Source: an uncultured beta proteobacterium (GTDB taxonomy: Bacteria > Pseudomonadota > Gammaproteobacteria > Burkholderiales > Rhodocyclaceae). Taken from it: a stretch of DNA of 16,802 nt. Location: contig CAIZKA010000319.1 in the NCBI GenBank assembly GCA_903933395.1, positions 1 through 16,802 of the forward strand, written 5' to 3'. A program made the translations under genes and the position numbers. Positions 1 to 7,630 of this stretch are shown in pieces (the first letter of the stretch is position 1; each line of letters starts with the position of its first letter). Under the pieces are notes generated by a model. That model was not told the DNA's origin and made no database searches. It saw only the letters and a list, made by a program, of their open reading frames with translations.

Positions 1-2548
1 AGAGGGTGGGAGAAACCTCCACGTCGCCGACCCGGACCGGCGGCGGCGAGGGGAAGGCGACCACCTCCGCCGTAGTCTGGGTCTCTGCAGCTTCTTCGGG
101 TACAGCTTCTTCCGGCGCAGCTTCTTCGGGTGCAACTTCTTCCGGCGGTGCTTCTTGCGGAATGGCTTCTTCCGCTGCCGCCTGCTCGATAGTCGGCGCC
201 GGCGGTACGGCGACTGCGGCGTCGACGTCCTCCGCGCCACCCAGGAGCTGGCAGCGGCGAACCAGTTCGGCATAGTCGAAATGTCGGCCGCCGCTGCTTT
301 CCAGCTGGGCGACCCAGGCCTTGAATATTCCGGCAGCGAGGTCGAGCATTTCCAGCAGCGGTGCCGTCGCGGGGCGCGTTTCATGCAGCCAGGCGTTGAG
401 CACCTGCTCCACGGCCCAGCCCGCTTCGCCCAGATCCGTGAGGCCGACCATGCGGCCGCTGCCCTTCAGCGTATGGAAGCTGCGACGCACCGTGACCAGC
501 GCTTCATGGTCGCCCGGTGTGGCGTGCAGCTGCGGCAGTTGCTGATCGATGGTGGCCAACACTTCGTTGGCTTCCTCGAGGAATATACCCAGCAGCTCGG
601 CATCGAGGTCTTCCTCGCTGGATTCCATCATGCGTGTGGTTTCTGCCGATGGGGCCGGGGCTTCGACCGGCGCCACGACGGGTTCCGGCGGGAGCTTGGC
701 GGGTGCTTCGAAACCCTCCACTTCGAAGTCCGGCAGTACCTCTTCAGGCGCTGGCTCCGGTGCAACTGGAAGCACTTCAAGGGCAGGGGCAAGTTCTTCT
801 GCGTCCGGTGCAACCGCTTCCGGCAGCGCAGGCACGGGCGGTGTCACCGCCATCAGCACAACCGGCTCGGCTTCTTCGTGGATGGCTTTCGGCGCAGGCG
901 GCGGTTCTAGGATGGCGTCGATATCGGCAGCGCCGCCTTGCAGCTGGGTGACAAAAAAGCCCAGTGCGGAAAGCTTTTTCGCGACTTCTTCGAAGTCATT
1001 GGCTTGCGGCGTGAAGCCCGATTCGGCGAAACGCTCGATCTCGCGTGCGCATTCGCTCAGCACCTCATTCGCACGGTCCTGACCCAACACCATCAGCGCA
1101 CCCTGGATCTGGCGGATCGGCTGCGTCAGCGCCGCCAGCGTGGATTGGCGCGAGGGGTCGCGGAAATAGGCATCCAGGGTCGTTTCGATGGCCCCGAGGT
1201 TGGCGCGGATTTCGCGCGCCACCGATTCGAGCAGCAGGCGTTCCTGCGCCCGGCGCGACATGGCGTCGAGGTGCGGCAGGTCCATCATGCCGAGTTCTTC
1301 GCCGCGTCCGACGGCGACGAGGCGATTGATGACGGTATCCGTGGCGTGCACGAACTCGGCATCCAGCGTCTGGAAATTTTCCAGTGCGGATTCGGCGAGC
1401 AGCAGTGCGGTGGCGACTTCCAGCGCCATGCTCTCGTTGTGCCGGGCCGGGTCGCGGCGCAACTGGTCGGTCTGCTCGAGTATGGCCGCGGTCAGCCGCG
1501 CGTAATCCGGCTGCGCGGTGGCGGCGCCCTCTTCGGCGATCTTCGCGACGCGCTCGTGAAAAGGCGGCAGCGCGGCGACGGTGCCGGCGCAAAGCCTGTT
1601 CCAGTCATCCTTGGCGGCCGCCAGCAATTCACGCAGGCGGCGCACGATGGGCAGCAGTCGCTCGGTCTCGGAGGGCGTTGCGGTGGGCACCATGCCGTCC
1701 AGGCGGTAGGCGGCACGCACGATGGCCAGGGGTTCGCCGCCGGCGGTGGCACAGGCCGCCAGATAAAGCGCCTCGCGCAGTTGCTGCTCGTTCGCTTCGG
1801 CGCTGGTCTCTAAGAATTTCTTGATATGCGCACCGAGGCGCATGGCAAACATCTTTGCTTGCGTCGGGTCAGGCAGGCCGCCGGCGGCCAGCGCGTCGAG
1901 CACGCCCAGCGTAATCCACCAGTAGGCGCGGGCGGCCGGGGTGCTGCGCGTCATTTCGATCATCGCCACCGAAACCTTCATCTCGGTGATGCCCTTGGGA
2001 TCGTTCTTGAGCCACTTCAGGAGGCCGCGTTCAAAACCCAGGCGCGCCGCCTTGAGCCGCGCCGCGAGCGCTTCGGCGGTCAGCGCCGGGAGATCCTTCT
2101 CGCGCTTGGGCGGACGTTGGGTGAGATCGGGGAAAAACAGGGCCGCCGGTCCCGACGCCAGTTGTCCGCGCGCTACCGTCATCGCGCGGTAGGGCGCAAA
2201 AAGTTTCAGCGGCTGGTCGGGATGGCCGGCCATCAGGTCGTCGAGATAGCCGCGCAGTGCGGCAAACCCGCCCTGGGCCGCTTCGATGGCGGCCGCCGTA
2301 TCCGGCGCGCTGCCATCGGTCAATGCCGCGAGCAACTGCTCTATGGCGCCGGCAAATTCGGTAATGCCTTCCAGCCCGACGATGGCCAGAGCGCCATGGG
2401 CCTGGTGCATGGCGGCGCACGCCTTCTTCAGCTCCTCGCCCGACGGGTTGGCGGCGTGGGCGGCAAGACTCTGTCCGGCGCGCTCGAGTGCAAGGTCGAT
2501 TTCTCCCTTGACCCAGGACAGCGGCCCGATGTCGAGATCCATGCTCAT
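1..2548 (-). CDS. pilL: PilL/ChpA-type hybrid chemotaxis histidine kinase, N-terminal part (cut by left edge)
   Basis: This is a CheA-like kinase of the type IV pilus (Chp) pathway. The frame is open for 849 codons from the ATG at 2548 to the window edge, with no stop. The N terminus (MSMDLDIGPLSWVKGEIDLA) and the long helical, Ala/Leu/Glu-rich first half resemble PilL/ChpA N-terminal regions. A Pro/Glu/Ala-rich linker follows at about residues 550-640. Next comes a clear Hpt domain with the motif HTLKGSGRMVG, whose phospho-accepting His is residue 692 (codon 473-475). A second acidic linker made of pentapeptide repeats then leads to VRVGDVEVSPTL, a typical lead-in to another Hpt domain. The ATPase, CheW-like and receiver domains would lie off the left edge. 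The start is 40 bases after pilJ with no clear Shine-Dalgarno; ATG 2542 is an alternative. Identity as the PilL/ChpA kinase is firm because of its neighbours. Confidence 0.93.
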   Translation of the reverse strand, partial: MSMDLDIGPLSWVKGEIDLALERAGQSLAAHAANPSGEELKKACAAMHQAHGALAIVGLEGITEFAGAIEQLLAALTDGSAPDTAAAIEAAQGGFAALRGYLDDLMAGHPDQPLKLFAPYRAMTVARGQLASGPAALFFPDLTQRPPKREKDLPALTAEALAARLKAARLGFERGLLKWLKNDPKGITEMKVSVAMIEMTRSTPAARAYWWITLGVLDALAAGGLPDPTQAKMFAMRLGAHIKKFLETSAEANEQQLREALYLAACATAGGEPLAIVRAAYRLDGMVPTATPSETERLLPIVRRLRELLAAAKDDWNRLCAGTVAALPPFHERVAKIAEEGAATAQPDYARLTAAILEQTDQLRRDPARHNESMALEVATALLLAESALENFQTLDAEFVHATDTVINRLVAVGRGEELGMMDLPHLDAMSRRAQERLLLESVAREIRANLGAIETTLDAYFRDPSRQSTLAALTQPIRQIQGALMVLGQDRANEVLSECAREIERFAESGFTPQANDFEEVAKKLSALGFFVTQLQGGAADIDAILEPPPAPKAIHEEAEPVVLMAVTPPVPALPEAVAPDAEELAPALEVLPVAPEPAPEEVLPDFEVEGFEAPAKLPPEPVVAPVEAPAPSAETTRMMESSEEDLDAELLGIFLEEANEVLATIDQQLPQLHATPGDHEALVTVRRSFHTLKGSGRMVGLTDLGEAGWAVEQVLNAWLHETRPATAPLLEMLDLAAGIFKAWVAQLESSGGRHFDYAELVRRCQLLGGAEDVDAAVAVPPAPTIEQAAAEEAIPQEAPPEEVAPEEAAPEEAVPEEAAETQTTAEVVAFPSPPPVRVGDVEVSPTL
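90..179 (-). repeat. Six tandem 15-base units inside pilL, coding a Pro-Glu-Glu pentapeptide linker
   Basis: On the plus strand six consecutive 15-base units begin at 90, 105, 120, 135, 150 and 165, each with the core CTTCTT. On the coding strand they read as five-residue repeats of the type A-P-E-E-(A/V), with variants such as QEA and EEAI. The unit length is a multiple of three, so gain or loss of a unit keeps the frame. The repeat forms a flexible acidic linker after the Hpt domain containing His692. Confidence 0.9.
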
Positions 2549-2588
2549 GAAAAGTGATTCGTCACGCCGTGGTTGGTCGGTTTTTTAT

Positions 2589-4634
2589 TCACACTTTGAA
2601 ACCCGAGACCGAACCTTTAAGTTCGACAGCGAGTTCGGTCAGTTCGCCAATCGACACGGCGGTCTGTTGCGTGCTCGCAGTGGTCTGGCCGGTGATGCGC
2701 AGAATGTCCTGCATCGAACCCGCCACCTTCGTGGCGATGTCGGCCTGAGCCTGGGTGTCGGTCGAGATCGCCTGAATCAGGCGGGCAAGATCCTGCGACA
2801 CGCTGGAGATTTCGTTCAGCGCCCGGCCCGCGGCATCGGACAGCTTGGCCCCTTCAACCACGCCTTGCGTCGAGTGCTCCATGGCGGCCACGGCATCGTG
2901 CGTGTCGGTCTGAATCGTCTTGACGATGGCCGCAATCTGCTTGGTCGCTTCGGCGGAGCGTTCGGCCAGTCGCTGCACTTCTTCCGCCACCACCGAGAAG
3001 CCGCGGCCGGCTTCACCCGCAGACGCCGCCTGGATGGCGGCGTTCAGGGCCAGCACGTTGGTTTGTTCGGTAATGTCCGAGATCAGTTCCACGATTTCGC
3101 CGATCTCCTGCGAGGATTCGCCGAGCCGCTTGATCCGCTTCGAGGTCTCCTGGATCTGGGTGCGGATTTCGTTCATGCCCGAGATCGAGTTCGACACCGC
3201 CGCCGCGCCTTTTTGCGCCGCTTCGAGCGACGCGTTGGCCACGCGGGCCGACTCCAGCGCCGAGGAAGACACCGTCTTCATCGAGTTGGCCATCTCGAGA
3301 ACGGCCGCGTTGGCGCCCATGATTTCGGCCGACTGCACCTTGGTGGCGGCAAGCAGGTCGTTGGAGGTGCTTTGCGCGGCGTTCGAGGCGCTGGTCACGC
3401 GCAAGGCGGCATCGTTGATGCGCCGAACCAGCACGGCGAGTTCTTCGACGGTGTAATTCACCGAGTCGGCAATGGCCCCGGTGATGTCCTCGGACACCGT
3501 GGCGCGGACCGTGAGGTCGCCGTCGGCAAGATCGCCCATTTCGTTCATCAGCCGCAAAATGGCGCCCTGCGTTGCGTCCTTGTCGGCCTCGGCCATGCGG
3601 CGCTGGTGATCGGCTTCACCGCTGCGGCGCTGACCTTCGTCGTTGAAGGCCTTGACCATGAGCACCAGCATCAGCAGGGCGAGCGAACCGAAAAGGGAGG
3701 CAGCGATGGACGAAGCGTCCTGGTCGGTGATCTCATGCTCGTAGGCATGGATCAGTTCCTCGGCACTACCCGACATGTTGCGGAAACCGGCGAAGAGACC
3801 GGCGCTGGCGTTCCGTGCGCGGGACAGCGGCTTGAGGTCGCCTGACAGGCTGACGACTGCCGCCTGCGCCGGTTTCAGGGCCTGGGCCAGCGCGGAGTCG
3901 GCGGGAACCTGCTCGGTCACCGCGGCAATGTCCTTGGCCAGTTGGGCCGCCACGGCCTCGTCGAAGCCCGGTGCCCAGGCCAACTGGACAGCAGCGACCC
4001 GGATGCGCTCGGTCAGGAAGGGCAGTTTGCCGCCGGCGGACTCCGCGGCATCCGTGATCGCCTTGCCCCGCCCCACCAATTCCGTGGCCAGGCGATTGAT
4101 CGCGACGAGGCGGTTCTCCTGCGCCAGGAGAAGGGTGATGATCTCGTTCTGCTTGGACCAGTTGTCGCGCAGGGAGTCGAGTGCGGGCCGTGCTTCGAGG
4201 CTGGTGGCCGCGACCTTGACGCCCTTGACTTCGCCGCCTTCGACCAGGTTTTCGAGCAGCTTGCCAAGGCTGTCGCGCGTGTCGCGCAGCTCGGTGAAGG
4301 CTTCCTTTTGTCCCTGCATGGCATTCACGACGGCCTTGGGAATCTGCTGGGCCAGGGGAGGGATGTGGCTGGCGATGGACAGATACGCGGTGCCCCGGGC
4401 CGTGGCCTGGACCTGCATGAAGATCGAGGCAATGGCGATCAGCAGGCTGATCAGAAAAATCGTGCCGAGGATCCGGAACTGGGTCTGGATATCCAAATGG
4501 CCGATCAGGGGCAGCTTGTTGCCCCGGCTGCCGCGGCGCTCCACCAAGGGCGCCCCGCCTGCCGCCGGTGCCCGGGGTGTCGAATGGCTGCGGCGGTCGA
4601 GTGTCGGCAGTTTGAAGGGAAGCTTGAATGCCAT
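2589..4634 (-). CDS. pilJ: PilJ, methyl-accepting receptor of the type IV pilus chemosensory pathway
   Basis: 681 residues. A basic, Pro-rich cytoplasmic N terminus (1-50) precedes a first membrane helix at about 54-76. A periplasmic helical region (about 77-305) is followed by a second membrane helix at about 309-328, a HAMP-like stretch, and a long coiled-coil signalling domain (about 420-675). The hairpin tip at about 520-560 carries EQTNVLALNAAIQAASAGEA and GRGFSVVAEEVQRLAERS, the conserved contact region for CheW and CheA proteins. The tip wording matches PilJ rather than flagellar receptors. No C-terminal CheR-docking pentapeptide is present; the chain ends GSVSGFKV. An AGGA Shine-Dalgarno (4641-4644) lies 6 bases ahead of the ATG. 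It sits 21 bases after pilI and 40 before pilL, so it is very likely cotranscribed with both. Confidence 0.95.
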   Translation of the reverse strand: MAFKLPFKLPTLDRRSHSTPRAPAAGGAPLVERRGSRGNKLPLIGHLDIQTQFRILGTIFLISLLIAIASIFMQVQATARGTAYLSIASHIPPLAQQIPKAVVNAMQGQKEAFTELRDTRDSLGKLLENLVEGGEVKGVKVAATSLEARPALDSLRDNWSKQNEIITLLLAQENRLVAINRLATELVGRGKAITDAAESAGGKLPFLTERIRVAAVQLAWAPGFDEAVAAQLAKDIAAVTEQVPADSALAQALKPAQAAVVSLSGDLKPLSRARNASAGLFAGFRNMSGSAEELIHAYEHEITDQDASSIAASLFGSLALLMLVLMVKAFNDEGQRRSGEADHQRRMAEADKDATQGAILRLMNEMGDLADGDLTVRATVSEDITGAIADSVNYTVEELAVLVRRINDAALRVTSASNAAQSTSNDLLAATKVQSAEIMGANAAVLEMANSMKTVSSSALESARVANASLEAAQKGAAAVSNSISGMNEIRTQIQETSKRIKRLGESSQEIGEIVELISDITEQTNVLALNAAIQAASAGEAGRGFSVVAEEVQRLAERSAEATKQIAAIVKTIQTDTHDAVAAMEHSTQGVVEGAKLSDAAGRALNEISSVSQDLARLIQAISTDTQAQADIATKVAGSMQDILRITGQTTASTQQTAVSIGELTELAVELKGSVSGFKV

Positions 4635-4655
4635 GACGAGTCCTTTGCGGAACGC

Positions 4656-5198
4656 TCAGAGAGCGATATCGAGGTAAGTGGGGTCGGCCAGCAGCGGCGG
4701 GATGCGCAACTGGGTCCAGATTTGGTCTTGGGGATCCTTGAAGCGGCCGCCGAGCCAGGGCGCCGTGTCACCGGCGCCGACTCTTGCCTCGCCCGTCGCG
4801 TGCATCTGCATCTGCGGACGCAGGCCCAGGGCGCGACGCACCAGCAAGGCGCTGTTGACGCCATGCCGCGCACCGATCAGCAGCAGTCGTGCCTGGGCAT
4901 TGATCGGTGTCGGCGCGCCGCCGCGCCAGGCGGAAAAATCCACCACGCCATACAGCACGCCGCGGATGTTGGCGATGCCGGCAAACCATGGTTTGGTCAG
5001 GGGGGCGGGCGTGAGCGGCGGCAGGGGCGTGACTTCACCCGAGTCGGCAAGGTCGATCAGCCAGTGGCTGCCGCCGGGAAGCTCATCAGATCCGGATTCG
5101 ATGCCGAGCAGGGCCTGCGCGCCCTCTCCTCGCCGCGCGGACACGAGCCGCTCGGAGAGGCCCTGCTGGAACTCACGCAGACTGATGCGCTTGGCCAT
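4656..5198 (-). CDS. pilI: PilI, CheW-like coupling protein
   Basis: 180 residues from the ATG at 5198, beginning MAKRISLREFQQGLSERL. The central part WFAGIANIRGVLYGVVDFSAW is the typical CheW-domain core, in which a Gly-rich strand pair (NIRG, YGVVD) binds the receptor and kinase. LLLIGARHGVNSALLVRRALGL forms the next strands of the fold. The protein should link the PilJ tip to the PilL kinase. A longer in-frame start at 5255 would add 19 residues encoded by the palindromic intergenic repeat, with no family resemblance, so 5198 is preferred, although no strong Shine-Dalgarno precedes it. The pilH-pilI gap of 170 bases is the only large break in the chemosensory operon. Confidence 0.9.
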   Translation of the reverse strand: MAKRISLREFQQGLSERLVSARRGEGAQALLGIESGSDELPGGSHWLIDLADSGEVTPLPPLTPAPLTKPWFAGIANIRGVLYGVVDFSAWRGGAPTPINAQARLLLIGARHGVNSALLVRRALGLRPQMQMHATGEARVGAGDTAPWLGGRFKDPQDQIWTQLRIPPLLADPTYLDIAL

Positions 5199-5217
5199 GG
5201 TGTAAACGTGTAATTGC

Positions 5218-5223
5218 AGTATA
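5218..5223 (-). promoter_or_regulatory. Possible -10 element ahead of pilI
   Basis: On the minus strand TATACT occurs 19 bases upstream of the pilI ATG. No convincing -35 hexamer sits 16-18 bases further upstream, so this is only a candidate for an internal promoter driving pilI-pilJ-pilL after the repeat-filled gap. Confidence 0.2.
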
Positions 5224-5238
5224 GGTCGCTGGTGGTAT

Positions 5239-5304
5239 CGAGCGCAGCGAGCCATTTAGGAACCCCCCGTGAGGGGGGCGAAGGGGGGTGGGCCGAGTTT
5301 GCCC
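5239..5304. repeat. Palindromic GC-rich intergenic repeat between pilH and pilI
   Basis: The segment begins with GAGCGCAGCGAGCCA and holds a perfect hairpin, CCCCCC (5263-5268), loop GTGA, GGGGGG (5273-5278). A further G run follows, then a shorter hairpin GGGC (5290-5293) / GCCC (5301-5304). The opening GAGCGCAGCGA(G/A)CCA recurs, on the opposite strand, at the aroE end of the gap at 12114-12360, which suggests one repeat family. There is no T run, so a classic intrinsic terminator is not indicated, though the hairpins could attenuate or stabilise the operon transcript. Confidence 0.7.
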
Positions 5305-5368
5305 GACCAAGGCATGACAAGGGTGCGCGCGTTTCATGATTTGCGGGTGGTTGTCGAAGCCATGTGGT

Positions 5369-5734
5369 TTACCCGAGCGCGGCGATCTTGGCCAGCAGGG
5401 CTGGGCCATCCACCGGCTTGGTGACGTAATCCTGGGCGCCCTGGCGCATGCCCCAGAGCTTGTCGGTTTCCTGGTTCTTGGTGGTGCAGATGATGACGGG
5501 AATGTTCTTGGTTACGTCGTCCCGCGAAAGCGCCCGGGTGGCCTGAAAGCCGTTGGTCCCCGGCATCACCACGTCCATGATGATGAGGTCGGGCTTGAGC
5601 TGCTTTGCCTGCTCGACGCCCGCATCGCCGCTGTCCGCGGTACTGACTTCGTAGCCGCCGCCCTGCAGCAGCTGGGACATGATGTGGCGTTCGGTGGGGG
5701 AGTCGTCGACAACCAGGATGGTTTTTATTGGCAT
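5369..5734 (-). CDS. pilH: PilH, CheY-like response regulator
   Basis: 121 residues, a single receiver domain with no output domain. Key residues are all visible: the acidic pair Asp10-Asp11 (ILVVDDS), the phospho-acceptor Asp54 (DLIIMDVVMPG), Thr84 in the switch position and Lys106 (YVTKPV). In the Chp pathway PilH acts opposite or downstream to PilG in controlling pilus retraction and signalling. It starts 29 bases after pilG, and an AGGAG lies about 11 bases before the ATG. Order and sequence (GTNGFQATRAL, CTTKNQETDKLWGMRQGA) match PilH rather than flagellar CheY. Confidence 0.94.
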   Translation of the reverse strand: MPIKTILVVDDSPTERHIMSQLLQGGGYEVSTADSGDAGVEQAKQLKPDLIIMDVVMPGTNGFQATRALSRDDVTKNIPVIICTTKNQETDKLWGMRQGAQDYVTKPVDGPALLAKIAALG

Positions 5735-5763
5735 GAGATGGCTCGCTCCTGTGTGGGATCCGG

Positions 5764-6156
5764 TCAGCCGCGTGCGGCGTGTTCGGCAACCGTCTTGATC
5801 AGGCTGTCCTTGGTGAAGGGTTTGGTCAGGTATTCGTCGGAACCGACCATGCGTCCCCGCGCACGGTCGAAGAGGCCGTCCTTGGATGAAAGCATGATCA
5901 CCGGGGTGGAGGCGAATTTCGCGTTCTTCTTGATCAGCGCGCAGGTTTGATAACCGTCGAGGCGCGGCATCAGGATGTCGCAGAACACGACGTTCGGCAG
6001 ATGATCGTTGATCTTTGCCAGCGCATCGAAACCGTCTTCGGCGAGCACCACTTGGGCGCCGGCCTGCAGCAAAAAAATTTCCGCGGTTTTGCGGATGGTG
6101 TTCGAATCATCGATCACCATCACCTTGATGCCGGAAAGCCGGGGTGTCTCGCTCAC
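5764..6156 (-). CDS. pilG: PilG, CheY-like response regulator
   Basis: 130 residues, a stand-alone receiver domain. Asp16-Asp17 (VMVIDDSNTIRKTAE), phospho-acceptor Asp60 (VVFCDILMPRLDGY), Ser90 and Lys112 (EYLTKPF) are in place. SNTIRKTAE and LDGYQTCALIK are typical of PilG, which promotes pilus extension as an output of the PilL kinase. The start is a GTG at 6156 rather than an ATG; it is supported by a GGAG 4 bases upstream and by the usual short leader before the first beta strand. It is the first pil gene of the operon, 155 bases after the rubredoxin gene. Confidence 0.95.
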   Translation of the reverse strand: MSETPRLSGIKVMVIDDSNTIRKTAEIFLLQAGAQVVLAEDGFDALAKINDHLPNVVFCDILMPRLDGYQTCALIKKNAKFASTPVIMLSSKDGLFDRARGRMVGSDEYLTKPFTKDSLIKTVAEHAARG

Positions 6157-6160
6157 GTTA

Positions 6161-6164
6161 CTCC
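6161..6164 (-). promoter_or_regulatory. Shine-Dalgarno that sets the GTG start of pilG
   Basis: GGAG on the minus strand, followed by TAAC and then the GTG start codon at 6156. No ATG in frame nearby gives a better start. Confidence 0.6.
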
Positions 6165-6311
6165 ATGCTGGATGCAGACTTCAATCATGCCGACCCGGGA
6201 AGGAACAGACCAGTCATGGCAAAGTTTCTCCTGACGAGCGTATTCCGCACTTCCCCTGCCGCCCCGTTCCTTCGTCCCTTTTTGCCAAGCGTTATTCAGC
6301 TGCAATCATAC

Positions 6312-6494
6312 TTAAATTTTGACCATTTCGAAGTCTTCCTTGCGCGCGCCGCATTCCGGGCAGGTCCAGTTGGGCGGAATATCGTTCCACCGCGTGCCGG
6401 CGGACAGACCCTCTTCCGGAATTCCCTTCACCTCGTCGTAGATGAAGCCGCAGGTCAGGCACATCCATTTCGAATACGGCTGTTCGTCAGTCAT
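6312..6494 (-). CDS. Rubredoxin
   Basis: 60 residues from the ATG at 6494 (MTDEQPYSKWMCLTCGF). Two Cys-x2-Cys knuckles, Cys12/Cys15 (CLTCG) and Cys45/Cys48 (CPECG), would bind one iron. The usual rubredoxin features YDEVKG, the aromatic-rich core (W36, W43) and P-x-W-x-C-P are present, and the length is normal for the family. It is a small soluble electron carrier; its partner is not shown here. A longer in-frame start at 6530 would add 12 residues lacking family resemblance. The gene lies on the same strand just upstream of pilG; no terminator was recognised in the 155-base gap, so cotranscription is possible. Confidence 0.93.
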   Translation of the reverse strand: MTDEQPYSKWMCLTCGFIYDEVKGIPEEGLSAGTRWNDIPPNWTCPECGARKEDFEMVKI

Positions 6495-6661
6495 TGCAGG
6501 ACGGTGGTCTGGTTCCCCGGACGCTTGCACCGGGAACGGTGTCGGATTGGGAGATGTCCCCTTGCAGCTGCGCCGGGGGACCGCATGCCTTCGGATAGAA
6601 TTGCAGAATATTAACCCAAGCCGCCCGCCGCCCGGAATTTCCGGGCCGGGTCAGGACATTC
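6495..6661. other. Divergent intergenic region between the rubredoxin gene and thiD
   Basis: 167 bases that should hold the promoters of the leftward rubredoxin gene and the rightward thiD. A TAGAAT-like and an AT-rich AATATTAA stretch at about 6595-6615 could be a thiD -10 region, but no well-spaced -35 is seen. No thiamin-pyrophosphate riboswitch was recognised by eye. Confidence 0.4.
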
Positions 6662-7534
6662 ATGGCCGCTGCCTTTCCCGCCAATCCGTCGCCGCCCGTT
6701 GTGCTGACCTTCGCCGCTTCCGACCCTACCTGCGGCGCCGGCTTGCAGGCGGACATTCTGACCCTGGCCAGCCTCGGCTGTCATCCGCTGTCGGTCGTGA
6801 CGGCGATTACCGTGCAGGACACGGCCGGCGTCGAGGGCGTGCTGCCGATCGACGCCGAATGGGTGGCGGACCAGGCCCGGGCCCTGCTAGAGGACATGCC
6901 GGTGGCGGCCTTCAAGCTGGGCATGATGGGCAGCGTCGAGGTCATCGCCGCGATTGCCGAGGTCATCTCCGACTACCCCGACATCCCTGTGGTGCTAGAT
7001 CCGGTGCTGGCCTCGGGACGCGGCGACCAGTTTGCCGACGAGGAAATGATCGAGGCCATGATCGGCCTCCTGCTGCCCCAGACCACGCTGCTGACGCCCA
7101 ACAGCCTCGAAGCCCGGCGCCTGGCGCAGCAGCTGGGCGAGGCGAATGGCGATGCCCGCCACGACCACGGCCTGGCCGAATGCGCCCACCGCCTGATCGA
7201 TGCCGGATGCGAGTACGTGCTGGTCACGGGAACCCATGAAGCCGGCGCGCAGGTGATCAATACGCTTTACGGCAGCCACGGCGCGGTGCGCTCCGATCGC
7301 TGGGACCGCCTGCCGGGCAGCTATCATGGCTCGGGCTGCACGCTGGCCTCGGCCATTGCGGCCCACCTCGCCAGCGGGGTGGATGTGGCCGACGCGGTCA
7401 TGGGCGCACAGGAATTCACCTGGCGCACATTGGCTGCCGGCTTTCGTCCGGGCATGGGACAATTCATTCCCGACCGCCTGTTCTGGTCGCGGGAAGAGGA
7501 TGAGCAAGAGGATGAACGCGCGGATGGCAACTGA
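6662..7534 (+). CDS. thiD: ThiD, hydroxymethylpyrimidine/phosphomethylpyrimidine kinase
   Basis: 290 residues of the ribokinase-like fold. The enzyme phosphorylates HMP and then HMP-phosphate with ATP, giving the pyrimidine half of thiamin. Visible motifs are the substrate-binding N terminus FAASDPTCGAGLQADI (about 17-32), SVVTAITVQDTAG, KLGMMG, LDPVLASGRGD, TPNSLEA and the phosphate/anion-hole motif HGSGCTLASAIAAHLA with catalytic-type Cys226. The Cys in SDPTCGAG is a variation on the commoner SDPSGGAG. The C terminus is acidic (REEDEQEDE) and slightly longer than in E. coli ThiD. An AGGA lies about 7 bases before the ATG. It heads a plus-strand group with thiE, which uses its product. Confidence 0.95.
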   Translation: MAAAFPANPSPPVVLTFAASDPTCGAGLQADILTLASLGCHPLSVVTAITVQDTAGVEGVLPIDAEWVADQARALLEDMPVAAFKLGMMGSVEVIAAIAEVISDYPDIPVVLDPVLASGRGDQFADEEMIEAMIGLLLPQTTLLTPNSLEARRLAQQLGEANGDARHDHGLAECAHRLIDAGCEYVLVTGTHEAGAQVINTLYGSHGAVRSDRWDRLPGSYHGSGCTLASAIAAHLASGVDVADAVMGAQEFTWRTLAAGFRPGMGQFIPDRLFWSREEDEQEDERADGN

Positions 7535-7630
7535 TCCGGATCACGTCGCACGGGCGGCGGAAGGCAGGCAGGCGGCTCTGTCGCCGGAATGCGCGCGTGG
7601 AATTGCGGCGCAGGAGCACGGGTTTTTAAA

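Noticed and set aside
938..2557. Long plus-strand frames opposite pilL
   Set aside because: They lie in the codon-mirroring register of pilL, which reads as a recognisable kinase N terminus on the minus strand.
2286..3845. A 519-codon plus-strand open frame across the pilL-pilJ junction
   Set aside because: Antisense shadow of two well-supported genes; low-complexity Arg/His/Gly-rich product with no domain.
5263..5278. Intrinsic terminator after pilH
   Set aside because: The C6/G6 hairpin has no following T run on the minus strand and is better explained as part of a repeat.
6157..6311. Sigma-54 promoter before pilG
   Set aside because: A TGGCA on the minus strand has no matching TTGC element at the required spacing.
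6495..6661. Thiamin riboswitch ahead of thiD
   Set aside because: The conserved CUGAGA and the downstream ACCUGAUC/GGxUAAUxCC-type elements were not found.
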